This document shows, piece after piece, positions 1 to 11,675 of a stretch of 64,000 nt of DNA. The stretch's first letter is position 1; each line of letters begins with the position of its first letter. Origin of the DNA: Linderina pennispora. Taxonomy: Eukaryota > Kickxellomycota > Kickxellomycetes > Kickxellales > Kickxellaceae. The notes beneath the pieces are model-generated. The model was not told the DNA's origin. It was given only the letters and a program-made list of their open reading frames with translations, and did no database searches. Position numbers and translations under genes: made by a program. The stretch covers positions 744,001 through 808,000 of the forward strand of contig NW_024468252.1 of the NCBI RefSeq assembly GCF_002104995.1, read 5' to 3'.

Positions 1-1
1 C

Positions 2-328
2 CCGGCCGTGACGCCGCGCTATGTCAACGATCTAGTTGATCTGATCCGCGCGTCGATTGCCAACATCGAGGCCTTCGATGCTGCCGCCCCCGAGCCCACG
101 CGCGCTGTGGCCGGCAGCGAGCAGGCGGCTGCCGATGCTGACGCGCTGTATGTGCCCGACGGGCCAATGAGTGCCTTTGTGCTGGACTACTTCCGCCGCA
201 CCCTAGCATACATCCAGGGCCGCAAGCTGCTGGCTGCGTCGGCTGCATACCTGCCAGACTTTTCGGCAATCCACTGCGAGTTCGAGCCAGAGGAGCCCGA
301 GCAGACTGACAGCCTGGCGTTCTACTGA
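2..328 (+). CDS. 3' end of an unidentified gene (partial)
   Basis: An open frame enters at the window edge and stops with TGA at 326-328, giving about 108 C-terminal residues. The sequence is Ala-rich near residues 25-45, then has a more conserved-looking segment (FVLDYFRRTLAYIQGRKLL) and an acidic tail (FEPEEPEQTDSLAFY). I recognise no domain. It converges on the XPB gene, whose stop lies 62 bases further on. The start and most of the protein lie outside the window, so no function is offered. Confidence 0.6.
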   Translation, partial: PAVTPRYVNDLVDLIRASIANIEAFDAAAPEPTRAVAGSEQAAADADALYVPDGPMSAFVLDYFRRTLAYIQGRKLLAASAAYLPDFSAIHCEFEPEEPEQTDSLAFY

Positions 329-390
329 GTACAGGCTGCCTCCTCGCTGCAGTTTTTTCTTTCTCGCTTAAACACAGCTTTAATATGATC

Positions 391-2986
391 CTACTTTTTA
401 CCATAGAACTGGCGCTTGAACAGCGAGTGGTGCTCGGTCGGCTCGGCGTTGCGACGCGCGCCCGGCCCACGCCGCCCAGACTCCATATACGCCATGGAGT
501 CGGCTCCCGAGAGACTACGCAGCGACCCAGCCGTGCGCTTGGCTATAGCGCGCTTGCGTGCAGCGGCGCCGGTGATGTCGAGGTCGGGTGGCAGCTCCTC
601 GTCGATGCTGGCCTCGGTCTCGGCTGCCATCTTGACGGAATGCAGCAGCTTCTTCTGCTCCTCGACATCGCCATACACAAGGCCCTTGCAGTCCTCCATG
701 CCCTCGAGCTCGGTGATGACCTTGAACGAATACCCCTGGTCGATCAAAAACTGCTGGCGCTTGGTCGAGTAGTACATCTCCTGCGTGTCCTTGCTGACCA
801 GCGAGTAGAAGAACGCATTGAATCCCTCGTCATTCCGTCGCTTAGCGCGCAGAATGCGGCCCAGGCGCTGTGCCTCCTGCCGACGCGAGCCGTAGTGCGA
901 TGAGACCTGGATCAGACACGTGGCCTCAGGCAGGTCGATCGACGTGTCGCCAACCTTGGACAGGAAGATGGTGCTGAGATTCGGGTTGTGCTGGAACTGG
1001 TTGAGAATCGCAATGCGCTCCTGCTGCGGCGTGCCGCCGTAGATGAACGGCAGCTTGAGCGTCTCTGCGTACATGCGCAGAGCAAACACGTTGTCGACAA
1101 ACACGATGATCTTGTCGCCGCGGCCCTCGTGGAATTTAATCAGGTACTGGCACGCGCGGAACTTGTTCGGGTTCATGACATACAGGAGCAGGCGCTTGCG
1201 CGAGGTCTCCTCAAGGTACGCCTTGTAGAACTCGGACGTCATCTCGCACCACACCTCGGCGCACTGCACCGTGGCAATGTGGCCCTTGTTGGCCAGGTCC
1301 ATCCAGTTGGCCTCGTACAGCTTGGGGCCGATCAGGAAATTAAGATCGTCGATTTTGTCGTCTTCGCGGACCAGCGTGGCCGTCAGCCCAAGCTTCGAGT
1401 GTGCGGCAATCTGCGTCACCACACGCCGGAACATGGCCGCCGGCACCACGTGCACCTCGTCTAGCAGCAGCAGCCCCCACTCGCGGCTGTTGAGGAAGTC
1501 CATCATTTTCTGCGCCTCATACGACCGCTTGCGCATGTTGGCCACCATCGAGAACGTCGAGATCACAATACCCGCGTCGCCCTGGAACCGCTCCTTCTGG
1601 TCCGACGTGAACACTGCGATCTGGTCCTCGCGGATCGTCGACCACTGCAGGAACTGCTGCTTCCACTGCACCACCGACACCGACGACGTGCATAGGCACA
1701 GGATGCTTTTCTTGACTGTGCATGCTGCCGTGATGCCCACCAGCGTCTTGCCTGCCCCGCACGGCAGCACAATGATGCCCGAGCGCGCCCGCCCATTGCC
1801 AAACATTTTGCTCAGGACTCTTTTCCTGGTACGGCCGGATGCTGGTCACCGGCTTCAGGTCAATGTTGAGGTTCGGGTTGAGCGTGTCGTTGCGGAAATC
1901 GTACTCTTCCAGCATCGGGTAGTCCATTTCATTGCACCGCTTCTTGACACTCTCCACCTGCGAGTTGGCGATTTCGAATGCATGCACAAAATTCTCCTGC
2001 GTCCTCGTCCTCGTCGTCCTTGTCCAGGTCCAGCACCGCTGCTGCAAAGTCCTCCTCAGCTGCTTTCTCGGCCTCGGCCTCTGCGTCTGCATCCTCTTCG
2101 CCCTCTGCTGCTGCCGCTGCCTTGGCCTGCTCTGCCTTGGCCTTCTGCTAGCCCACCCATGTCCACTCCACTAAACTCAGTCGTGCGCTGTGTGATGATA
2201 CCGTCCTTGGATACCGTGCCCTCGGTGCTGCCCGAGTCCGGGTAGATTCGCGCCGCTGCAATCACCGGGTCGCGCAGCAGATGCTGCAGGATCTCAGGAT
2301 GGCTCGATTCGACATAATACCGGTTGTGGTTCAGCACCAGCTTAACCTTGCCGTACGACACCGTGAACTGCTTGATCGCGCCAATGACGTCCGGCGGCAC
2401 CGGCACCTTCGACAGCCGATTCAAAACCTCAATAATATCCGCCGTATCCAGTCCCACCGACACCGCTGCATACAGCGAATATGCCGTCAGCTTGTACTCG
2501 TGCAGATGCGTCGGCCGCGAAATCGGCTCACTAATAGCAATCAGAAAATCAATCGCCTGCTCGGCAATCGGCGAGAACGCCTCCAGGATAATGTGCCCGG
2601 TGTTTGGACAGATGAAACAGCGGCCGCGACTCATGGTCGGGCTTCAGCTTCAGGTAATTGTAGTCACCCTTGCCGAACAGCCCTGTGGCCGCATCGCGAC
2701 GCGGAATCGCCAAAACGTCGTACTCGTCGTCCCCGGTGTCGCTGCCGAACCGGATTGTCGCTGCTTTTGGCAGGACCCCAGAAGACACGTCGCGTATGGC
2801 TTGCTTCTGCTGGATCGATGTCGTCAGAGCTGTCGTACTCGTCGTCAGTGTCCTCCTCCGCATATGGTGCCGTGTTCTGGTACGCCCGGCACCTGCCGCC
2901 TCTTCTGCAACCGCCTCTGCAACCTCTTCGTGCGCTGCTACTCCGCCTGCTGCCCCCTCGTACTCGTCGAACGTGCGTTTGCTCAT
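391..2986 (-). CDS. SSL2: XPB/Rad25/Ssl2 DNA translocase of TFIIH (frameshifted)
   Basis: The 3'->5' helicase-family ATPase of the general transcription and repair factor TFIIH, needed for promoter opening and nucleotide excision repair in the nucleus. The start at 2986 gives [11 protein letters not shown], followed by an acidic N-terminus and the XPB damage-recognition-like region ([24 protein letters not shown]). The translocase core has Walker [12 protein letters not shown], the DEVH box ([14 protein letters not shown]), the family-specific RED motif ([10 protein letters not shown]) and motif [12 protein letters not shown]. Span predicts about 860 residues, usual for the family. Homology jumps frame near 2880, 2815, 2620, 2150, 1993 and 1816. 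At 1816 removing one base of a CC pair joins RPYQEKS directly to LSKMFGNG. These look like sequence errors, as nothing essential is missing. Identification is very secure; exact residues at the joins are not. Confidence 0.95.
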
Positions 2987-3501
2987 TTGTGGAAATATGT
3001 AATTGTACAGGGGTGTGTTGATTTAATGTTTTATTTAATTTGGCAAAGTAGGAGAGAAAAGGTGCGAATGAGTCCTGCTTTGGCGAATACTAGCGCACCT
3101 TATTCGCAGCCCCAGCTGGCGCGGGCCAGTGCCGCAGCAAAGAAAATGAGGCAATTGCTGAATTTCGCGATTTTGGATTTGGGTAAGGTTTGTGCGCTCC
3201 ACCGGCCCACCGAGCGCCAGAGATCCGAAGACCCCGCTGCGCTCAGTATGGGCACTAAGACGAGCTTCGCCATTAAAAGACTTTCCTTTGTCTATCAGGT
3301 AACATTGACTCTGCTATGGCCATCAAAGAAAAATGTACAAGGGCCACGAGAAACACGGTTAGGACCTGAAGCCGCAATATTTTTCAATCCGTCTCCAGCC
3401 TGCCAAATGCTTGGAGTATATCCAATCGCCCCAATCCGATGGGTTTTGGGGTCGGAAATACAAAATACATCGATTTCTTGAGAAGCAGCACATCATTCAG
3501 G
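2987..3501. other. intergenic, XPB upstream region
   Basis: About 515 bases separating the XPB start from the 3' end of the first tandem paralogue. It is moderately AT-rich. I see no convincing ORF, tRNA or repeat. It presumably holds the XPB promoter and the terminator of the neighbouring minus-strand gene. Confidence 0.5.
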
Positions 3502-4636
3502 CTACACTTTCACCAGCACCACTTTGAGAGTCGCCTCGTCAAGTTCCGGGTACCCCAGACCTGGGAGCATCACAGCATCAGGAATATCGAGTTCACCAAA
3601 CAAGTAGGCATACCCATATCTGTTCCATCGAGAGAACTTGATCACCTGCCCGCATTGCTCCAGGTGCAGCCTTTCATCCTTGCTGGGAAGCTCTGGCCCC
3701 ATCTTGATCAAACACTCGCCGTCATCAGGACAAAAGAGATATTGCCCACCGCAACTGAGATATACAATGCCATCAATGGTCTCGACGGTAAATATAGAGT
3801 CGTGCTCGTGGCTCACCACCATGCCGTAATCCATTTCGACTCCCTTAGGATCAGAATCATCGGGGTCGAAATCCGCAGCTGCTTCTTCCTCCAGGTACTC
3901 GGCATACCTGGACTCTGGGATAAGTCGGAACTGCTCGCTATCAGTCACATCGTTGCCACAGCTGGCCCTGAGCTTGAACTGCCCGTTGGGTAAGGCGCCT
4001 GGGCCTGTTTTCCCTGGCGACCCGCAGTTCCTCCATGAGTCTTCCGATATTCGCTGGATCATCCGATATCTGAGTAATATAGCTGGCAAAGTCTCCAAGG
4101 GAAAACTCCACTCTCTTGTTTATATCCTCCATATCAACATACTCGACGATACCGCTGTGTAGTGCGACAAAGAACTTTTGGTTGTACTCCGCCATCTCCT
4201 TAGCCGTCTGGGCGAACTTGCCGATATCGTAAATCGTGTAGTAAACCGCAACGCTATTGTTCGCATCAATGCCACCAACCATGTCCGATATAAATCCAAT
4301 CGGAACAAATTGAATAACCGGCGGCTTTGGGAACACCTTCAACCCATCTAGCACGACAAGATAGGGCCAGCTGATAGACATAGATTGGAAATAGGCAATG
4401 TACATGATGTAGTTTCGCGACAAGTAATTGCACTTGACTGTGCCTTCGGGTGAATTGTAGATCGTAAAATAGTCCTTCTCAAGGACAAAGAACGGACTGG
4501 GGCTCTTCGCTTCAAGCTCAATGGCTTCCTGCTCCGTCGCAACATCAGCAAAATCCGTCCTGGAATCCATGAGGCACTTGTCAAAGTCATCTATATTGAC
4601 ATGGCTCGGGACATAAAAGCGAAGCCTAGAATGCAT
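3502..4636 (-). CDS. uncharacterised tandem-duplicated protein, copy 1
   Basis: I do not recognise this family. The ATG at 4636 gives MHSRLRFYVPSHVN, and the protein of about 378 residues ends in TLKVVLVKV. Landmarks shared with the neighbour at 4947-6090 are FADVATEQEAIELEA (residues ~30-45), FVLEKDYFTIYNSPEGTVKC (~52-71), DDPANIGRLMEELR (~190), ALPNGQFKL, SEQFRLI, and DSIFTVETIDGIVYL (~285). There is no signal peptide or membrane segment, and composition is acidic and soluble-looking. One frameshift lies between about 4000 and 4020; the paralogue reads straight through the same place, which shows where the two open frames join. Repeated beta-strand-like blocks and paired PF.VLE / DSIF.VETID elements could mean two similar subdomains, but that is inference. 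Confidence 0.7.
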
Positions 4637-4946
4637 AGTCAAGATTGTTTTTCTCAAAGAAAGTAATAAACTTTTGGGAAGTAAAGGTGGAAGAGAACAA
4701 CAGAACTCATTTCCATGAAGCCTTTTATTGCCTGAAACACAGGACTGCGGAGAAACAAGGCAACTGTTTAATTCTAGAAATTTTGGACTAGAAATCACGA
4801 ATGAAAATCAAAGCTTTTCAAATCCCAAACCTCGCTGAGCACCAGATATATTCCTTCAATCGTCATGATATATACTCGGCACTCGTCTTGAAAACATCCT
4901 TTCAAAGTATATTGTCTAATATGTAGTATTCATACCATGCTGTAAC
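4637..4946. other. spacer between tandem paralogues
   Basis: About 310 bases between the start of copy 1 and the stop of copy 2. It is AT-richer than the genes on each side. No ORF, repeat or clear promoter element is recognised. Confidence 0.45.
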
Positions 4947-6090
4947 CTAGACTTTCACGACGTGCAACTCTAGCAGGGAAGTCCAAGGATGAGGTTCGTC
5001 CACAGACTCGAATTGTGGATATCCTCTGTAATCAGGCCACCACTCGTCAGGCATATCCAGACATATCCCAGCGGGCCAGGATCAGCGCTCTGCCGTTGTG
5101 CTGCAAATGCAGCCGCTCTTTCTTCTCTGGGAGCTCTCGTGTAAGTTCTATCGCAAAATCACTACCTTCCTGGCAGTAGAGATACTGGTTATCGAACTTG
5201 AGATAGACAATGTCGTCGATTGTCTCGCTGGTAAAGATCGAGTCATCACCTGGGTACATCATTAGAAAGCCAGCTGTCATGTCCTATTCCTGCATAGTCT
5301 GGGTTCCGTCATCATGTCCGATTCTCGTCCGCGTAGTACGAATGATATCTATTGATATCTCTGGTCAGCCGAAACTGTTCGCCATCAACAACTTCGTTAC
5401 CGAGATAGTCTTTGAGTCTAAACTGTCCGTCAGGTAGACGCATGAGACCATGCTCCTTCAGAAAACGCGCCTCCTCAATGCGCCTTCCAATACACGCTGG
5501 ATTCTTTGAAATCTTTAAAGAGGAAATCAGCCGATATCATCCGCACTGACATCGATGCTGTTGTCGGTATCCTCCACCTCAACACACTTGAACTTGTTGT
5601 CATATGCCACGACAAACAACCCTTGGAAACAGCTGACCATCCTTTTAACGGTCTGCACGAAATCCCCAAGATCGATATTGTCGTAGTAAACCAGAACGCT
5701 GCTGATTTCAACTGGCTCACTAGGGGGATCAATGGAAGAACTGGTCGGGACGAAATAGACAACTGCCGGGTTTGTAGCTGTCTTCAATCCATCCTGTTCG
5801 CGAGTGTATCTATTCCAGAGGCCCTCATAGCTTGGGTGAACCAGCTGAGTAATACAGTTCCTGGACCAGTAGCTGCACTTGGCTGTTCCTTCGGGTGAGT
5901 TGTGGACGATAAAGTGGTCCTCTTCTAAGACTAAGAACGGGTCCTTGTTAGCCGCCTCGAGGTCAACAGCCTCCTGCTCGGTCGCCACATCGATGAACTC
6001 GGTGTTCTTGTCGGCGAAAGCACTTTGACAATGCTGTCTCCGGTTGACATGCTTCGGGACGTAGGCGCGGATACTCCAGTGAGGCAGCAT
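4947..6090 (-). CDS. uncharacterised tandem-duplicated protein, copy 2 (several frame breaks)
   Basis: Head-to-tail paralogue of the gene at 3502-4636. The ATG at 6090 gives MLPHWSIRAYVPKHVN. Shared blocks appear in the same order: FIDVATEQEAVDLEA, FLVLEEDHFIVHNSPEGT, KNPACIGRRIEEARF, RLPDGQFRL, GEQFRLT, DSIFTSETIDDIVYL, KKERLHLQ. The end can be placed by homology: after a frame break near 5050 the reading continues to LLELHVVKV and stops at 4947-4949, matching VVLVKV of copy 1. Breaks lie near 5525, 5505, 5310-5285 and 5050. Either these are sequencing indels, as elsewhere in the window, or copy 2 is decaying. With copy 1 needing only one correction, decay is possible here more than for other genes. 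Function unknown. Confidence 0.6.
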
Positions 6091-6545
6091 GTTTCCAAAA
6101 CAGAGAAAGGAGATGGGGGTGAGGGAAGTGAGAGAGACTCCAGATGCTGCGGACCTTTATAGCCAAAATCCAGGCCAGTGGCTGCGCAAAAACAGGAGGC
6201 TCAGTGTGAGGCATTTCAGGTGAATAGTTGGGGATGCAAATCCTATCCTCCTAAAGCACTCGGACTTCCTCCGCTCCAAACGCTGCCAAAAGCCTGTGAA
6301 TATCGATTTGGCTGGCGTGTGCTGGGCGCGGCGGTCAGGTCGTGAAGAGAGCCGGTGGCGGCAATGCCTTCTGGCAGGGCGACACGGGTGTGGACGACAA
6401 GAAGTGCATGGGGTGCAGGGGCAACAAGAAGTCTCCAGGGCACTGGAAAGGCCATTTCTAACCACAGGACCGGCTCAAAGCAAAAAGCAAAAAGCAAAAA
6501 GCAATGGAATACATTGAACTAGCATGATAAATAATAAAGATATTT
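6091..6545. other. intergenic with short AAAAAGC repeat
   Basis: About 455 bases between the paralogue start and the Ccc2 stop. It contains a small tandem repeat of AAAAAGC (three units, about 6481-6503). Open frames here are short and overlap in several frames, and none is convincing. Confidence 0.5.
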
Positions 6546-6871
6546 TCAGTTGTACTTTGGTTCGCGGAAGAGCTTCAGCGACAGGCTGCTCATCATGACC
6601 GTCAGGCTGCTGGCAATCATCAGGAGACCAGCGATAACTGGTGGCAGTCCGCGGTTGATAGGCTGGGTACAGGATGCCTGCTGCGATCGGAATGCACACG
6701 ACATTGTACATGGACGCCCACACAAAGTTGAGCTTGACGCGGCGGAACACAATGCGGGACAGGTCGAGCAGTGTCAGCAGCGAGAGCAGCGTCGGCCGCA
6801 TCAGCAGCGCCGGCGCCGTCTCCATAGCAGCAGCCGTGCCTGACCCCACAGCAATTCCGACATCAGCCTGC

Positions 6872-6909
<38 letters not shown>

Positions 6910-9538
6910 GGCGACCTTGGCAAACGGGCGCTTCTGTGGTCCCCTCAGGCGACCAAACAGGCGAGCAGCAACTGACGACGTAGGCTTCACAGACTGCCCC
7001 TCCTTGAAGTCGCTCTCGCTCGCATCATCGGCCGACTTGCCACGGCGCTGCAGCGTGCGGATGGTCTCGGACTTCTGATCGGGCAGAACGCCGGCCATGA
7101 CATGGTCGATACCGAGCTGTGCTGCAATGGCATTGGCCGCCGCCTGCTGGTCGCCAGGAGATCATCCAGACCTCGATTCCGCGACGCTTCAGCTGGCGCA
7201 CAACCTCGCGCGACTCCGGACGCACCTGGTCGGACAGCGCAAAGGCTGCGACGACCTTGCCGCGCATGCTGCGGCCAATTGGCACCAGTGCAACAGCAAC
7301 CGATGTGTAGCCACTGGAGGTCCCACTGCGCGCGTATGTCCATGGGGACGTCCATCAGGCAGCCCTCCTCCTTGGCCCACGCCTCCTTGCCAACAAGCAG
7401 ATGGGCAGTGGTAACTCCAGTCCAGCCAAGCGCGTGGGCAATCTCTGCTGGGAGTTCGACAGTCGCCTGCATGCCGCGGCCAGGCAGCTCCTGGTGCTCA
7501 AGCAGCTGCGCACGCACCGAGCCCGACTGCGTGTGCTCGCGGATATACGCACAAATGGCGGCGGCCAGCGGATGGCTGCTCAGCGACTCGATCTCGACAA
7601 TGTGTGCATAGAGCCAGCCCGAAATGGCCTCAGCGCGCGACTGCTCGATAAAGTGGTCCGAGACTGCGGGCTTGCCAATGGTCAGGGTGCCGGTCTTGTC
7701 GAATGCGACGATGTCGATCTTGCTCGCAGCCTCCATTGTAGCGCCGCCGCCCTTGACCAGAATGCCCATGCGAGCGGCCAGCCCCGTGCCAACCATGATC
7801 GCTGTCGGCGCGGCCAGTCCCAGCGCGCACGGACACGCAATGACCAGCACGCTGATGGCATTGAGGAGCGCAAAGATCGGGTACTTCATCGGCGGTGCAT
7901 CGTCCATATGTCCCATGCTGTCGGTGTGCGAGAGCTTGCCGCCCAGTCCGCCCATGAGCTTCGACGCCAGCCAGTCGGCCTTGATATTCCCCGTGGCACC
8001 GATGATGAGCCAGACAAAGAACACCAGCACCGACGCCAGGACGACCAGCGGCACAAACCGGTTGGCCACCCGGTCGGCAACCTCCTGGATCTGCGGCTTG
8101 CTCGACTGCGCGTCCCGCACCAGCTTGACGATCCGCGCCAGTGTCGACGACTCGTTGATGGCTGTTGCGCGCATCCGCACCGACTGCGACAGGTTCAGCG
8201 TGCCGCCGGTCACTGCCGACCCCTCGCCCTTGGCCACCGGCAGCGACTCGCCAGTCAGCAGCGACTCGTCGATCTCGGTGTTGCCGCGGACGATCACACC
8301 ATCGCACGGCACGCGCATGCCGTTGTTGACTTGCAGCAGGTCGCCGAGCTGGATCTGGCGCGAGCTGATCGTGGCAAAGTCGTCGGCACCGTCCTTGGCT
8401 CCGGGCTTGACCAGCAGGGCGTCGTCGGGCTGCATCTTCACCAGGGCCTCGACAGCGCCGACAGTGCGGCCCTTGGCGATTGCCTCGAGCCAGCGGCCGA
8501 GGAACACAAACGTCATCAGGAACACAGCGGTTTCAAAGAACTGCTCGCCAGCGCCCTGCTGCAAGGACCACGCTGATGATCGAGCCAGCGTAGGCGGCGG
8601 TGGTGCCCAGCGCAATCAGCACATCCATGTTGGCAGTCTTGGCACGCACCAGCGACTTGTATGCGTGCTTGTAGAAGAACAGGCCGAGCGTGAACTGCGT
8701 GGCTGTGGCGATGAAGAAGGTGCAGATGACCGAGACCGAGTACTTCTGGAACACCTTGCGGTGGAATGCCTTTGCCACAGGGTTCGACGACGGCAGCGCC
8801 ATGTCAATGATCATGGAGATGATGAGCATGGGGATGGCAAACACCAGCGACCACAGGAAGCGCAGCATGGCCTGCCTCCGGTGCTTCTCGAGGTTCCGCA
8901 GGGCCATTGTCGACGGATCAGCTGCGCTGCTCGAGTCTGCCCCGTCCAGCGGCGTTGCTGGATACCCGGCATCCGTCAGGGCATCGGCAATCTCGCGCAC
9001 GCCAATCTCGCGCGGAATATGCTTGACCATCGCCTGTGCTGTGAGAAGCTGCACATCGGCAGCCTCCACGCCCGGCAGGTCATTGAGCAGAGATGTGATG
9101 GTCGCCACGCACGACCCGCACGTCATGCCCTCGACATTGAACCACGACTCGACTGCGCTCTCGCCGAGGATCGCCTTGGCGTCAGCCTTCGTGGCATCGC
9201 TGACAGGAGCCAGTGTCTTGGTGCTCAGCACGGCTGCATCATAACCCATGTCCTCGATGGCTGTGCAGAGGTCGGCGACGGGCAAGGCGTGTGTGTAGTG
9301 CCGCACTGTCGCCTGTGCTGTCATCAAGGTCGACGCTGATGCTGACGGCGCCGTCAAAGCTGCCAATGTGCCCTTCAATGCTGTTGACGCACGACGCGCA
9401 TGTCATGCCAGTGACGCTCAGCACTGTTTCGGTCTCGGGCTGTGTCTCGGCATGATGGTCCACCGAGTCTGGAGCCGCAGTGCTGCTGCTGCTGCTGTAG
9501 CGGAAGTCGATAGTCTGCTTGTCTGAATTGAGTGACAT
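6546..9538 (-). CDS. CCC2: P1B-type Cu+-transporting ATPase, Ccc2/ATP7-like (frameshifted)
   Basis: Pumps Cu+ into the late secretory pathway to load cuproenzymes. The ATG at 9538 gives MSLNSDKQTIDF and a polySer stretch from a short CTG/AGC run. Two N-terminal heavy-metal-binding domains follow, with GMTCASC (near 9400) and GMTCGSC (near 9115). The core has the actuator motif LTGES, the membrane copper-binding CPC in IACPCALGLAAPT, the phosphorylation site DKTGTLT, and the hinge GDGINDAPALAQADVGIAVG. Membrane segments flank these, and the last ones end at FREPKYN. Homology changes frame near 9320, 8570, 7305, 7160 and 6655, leaving all catalytic motifs intact. Two rather than six metal-binding domains fits fungal Ccc2. 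Family assignment is secure. Confidence 0.95.
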
Positions 9539-10148
9539 GGTGGAGTGGGTTGTAGCGGGGGTGTATGTAAGGTACAATAGTCGGTGTAGTTGCTGTTGAA
9601 AGCAGTAGATCTGCAGAAATAGGCAAAGCCCTTGCACCTCGGCTAGTCTGGATGGAAGGAAGCCTTGGGTGATTTATAGACAGCTGCGTCGAATACTCTC
9701 GTCGAGGAGCGCAGTCTGGGGTAAGAGTTTTTTTTAGAGATAAGCACAGAAGAGTGGCGTGCGTACAATTGCTGCGCCGTTTCGATTAGACAGGAAGCAA
9801 GGCGGACGAATAGTGGGTGTTGCCGAATGGTCAATAGGGCAGGTGCGTAGGGAATATACGGCGACCGCGATGATTTTTTGGGTAGTGCTGCTGTGAATAT
9901 ACAAGTAGAAGCCACCGTGTAAGGACGGGCTGGTGAATGAGGAAATACAAAGTATGTGTAGTGGAGATGATGTTGGATGCTGGGACTACCCGTCCGTATA
10001 TATAGCGGGTTTGCAAGTATGCTGTGTGAATGGCTTGCTAAATGGCACCATTGTGATGTTGCAAAGCCAGGCATGCACAGGTCCCTGGTTTCTGGAGTCT
10101 GTGCTGCCAGAAGGAATTGAGCCATTATTGCCCACCAACAGAAAGCAT
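9539..10148. other. intergenic, Ccc2 upstream
   Basis: Probable Ccc2 promoter region. A TATATATA-like element lies near 9998-10006. Open frames on both strands overlap one another and show no recognisable domain. Confidence 0.4.
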
Positions 10149-10490
10149 GGAATTCCGCACCGAGCGCCTGCAGATCCTGAAGTTGAGCGGTTTTCGCCGC
10201 CGGTTTGCTCAGCGCAGAATGCGTGTGCCTCTCGCCAAACGATCCACATGATGCAGGTGAGCGATTTTTCCCTGCTCAGTCCGCTGGGACACAGGGAAGT
10301 GGCACCTCCCTTGAATGTGCGTCTCCCTGTGACCAGCTCCGCCCCCTCATATACTGCCAAATCCATTGTCTCCACCCTGGGCAATATTGCCTCAGTGCTT
10401 GTTCTGGGCAACAGCAATGTAGCGGAAACTGACGCAACTGGACAAATGCAAACACTATATTGTGGCCTAAAAGAAGGTCAGCTCTCCTAG
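10149..10490 (+). CDS. candidate small basic-N-terminus protein (one frame break)
   Basis: Low-confidence candidate. An ATG at 10149 opens MEFRTERLQILKLSGF followed by an Arg-rich stretch (RRRFAQRRMRVPLAKR), and stops in TGA near 10250. One base away the frame continues through HREVAPPLNVRLPVTSSA and ends at TAG 10488-10490. Joined, this would give about 112 residues with a very basic start, as in mitochondrial or nuclear small proteins. A TATATA element lies about 150 bases upstream. I see no known domain. Its stop overlaps the stop of the minus-strand candidate on a shared CTAG. It could be chance; a homologue or transcript is required. Confidence 0.28.
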   Translation, partial: GIPHRAPADPEVERFSPPVCSAQNACASRQTIHMMQVSDFSLLSPLGHREVAPPLNVRLPVTSSAPSYTAKSIVSTLGNIASVLVLGNSNVAETDATGQMQTLYCGLKEGQLS

Positions 10491-10696
10491 CACCTGGGAT
10501 ACACAGCCAGCAGCGCATGCACCCTGGCATAAAGAAGTATGGCAAACAGAAAGGACACAAAGAGGGATATGTCAGACAAGGTAGGCACAACACCAGTGGT
10601 CTGGTAGACCAGCTCCTGCTCCTCTGCAGTTGCTGATGTTCTTTGCACCTTTATTTTGTCCTCAGAGCCACGACAAACCACAAACAAGTCCTCCAC
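10487..10696 (-). CDS. candidate small protein with C-terminal membrane segment
   Basis: Open frame reading VEDLFVVCRGSEDKIKVQ, then an acidic stretch, then a hydrophobic C-terminus (SDISLFVSFLFAILLYARV) ending just before TAG at 10487-10489. It has no ATG in this segment. Upstream in the same frame a further open stretch (GGKAYKMCTVLEKSCIKAQD, to about 10800) is separated by one TGA. A TATATAA element lies near 10885 on this strand. The arrangement resembles a tail-anchored protein, but the in-frame TGA means this is a damaged gene, a sequence error or coincidence. Confidence 0.27.
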   Translation of the reverse strand: MEDLFVVCRGSEDKIKVQRTSATAEEQELVYQTTGVVPTLSDISLFVSFLFAILLYARVHALLAVYPRC

Positions 10697-10885
10697 AGCT
10701 ATTGATTCTGTGAACCAGACTCAGTCTTGTGCCTTGATACATGACTTCTCCAGAACAGTGCACATCTTGTAAGCCTTTCCTCCAACTATACAACGGCTCT
10801 TCCTATATCTGGTAGCAATCTAACAGACCTGGAAGGCCATTAAACTTAGGTTTATCTCTATCTCTCCTGCCCACCGGTCTTATAT

Positions 10886-11675
10886 ATGAAGCTTTTCGCA
10901 GTTCAGCATCCCTAGGATATCAGATGAATCTGGCAAGTGCGCCACTGTAATTATAATATGCTCCTATATACCGCGCAACTTGTAACCTGCTCATGTGCTG
11001 TTTGCGGTCCTGCTATCAGTGCCCTTGCCTGTTCGGAGTTGGAAATGGCAGTAGGATCCTATCGGCAGCCCGCTGTTGCATGCGTTCTAGAATTGCCACA
11101 CACCTCCCCAACAGTGCTGGCCAGCCCTGAGGATCGCCGATCGTTGTTGCTTGCCCTGCACAGGGTCACAGCGCACGTCATTTTCCCAAAGGGCCATCTT
11201 GCTCGTCCAGTGTAGGTTCCAGGATAGCGAGCTCCAAAGATCCAGTGCTGGGTGCACTCAACAATAGGCAGCCTGTCAATGCCGTGTATGGCCATACAGT
11301 GCATTGATTTTTCGTGTAATGGCGGTGGAACTGGAAAGAATGTCTTGGCATTGCTCGCCTGGCCTGCCAAAAAGGAATGTCAGGCTGTTGCGAATAGCGC
11401 GAAATGGGTGCACCGCATGCCGGCAGTCAGCTGATAGGCTGGCCGCATTGCCCGCGACACGGGGCCACGTAGCTTGTCCCCACGAGCTTGCAGCAGCCCA
11501 ATTTCCTTAGGCGCTACAGCAGCCTTGTTTCTCTTCACCTTCTTTCGTCTGGAAGCTTTATTCTCCTTTCCTAAAAAAAAAATCGAATTCAGATAATCTT
11601 GGAGGGTAAACAGCTTTTTTAATTTCTCTCCAAAACACTTATTTTATTTCCCAGTCGCTCTGGTTTCAATTGAGA
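10886..11675. other. intergenic, metacaspase upstream
   Basis: About 790 bases. The last 150 bases before the metacaspase start are pyrimidine- and A-rich (an A9 run near 11573-11581), typical of a fungal 5' leader. ORFs here are short and overlap in several frames; none is recognised. Confidence 0.45.

Noticed and set aside
8..470. Minus-strand ORF 24-470 as a separate gene
   Set aside because: It is antisense to the conserved-looking C-terminus at 2-328 and overlaps the XPB 3' end; composition is Arg/Ala-rich as expected for a shadow frame.
10487..10850. In-frame TGA (near 10725) as a selenocysteine codon
   Set aside because: Selenoproteins have been reported in some early-diverging fungi, but I cannot show a SECIS element or a selenoprotein family here, and other in-frame stops and indels are common in this window.
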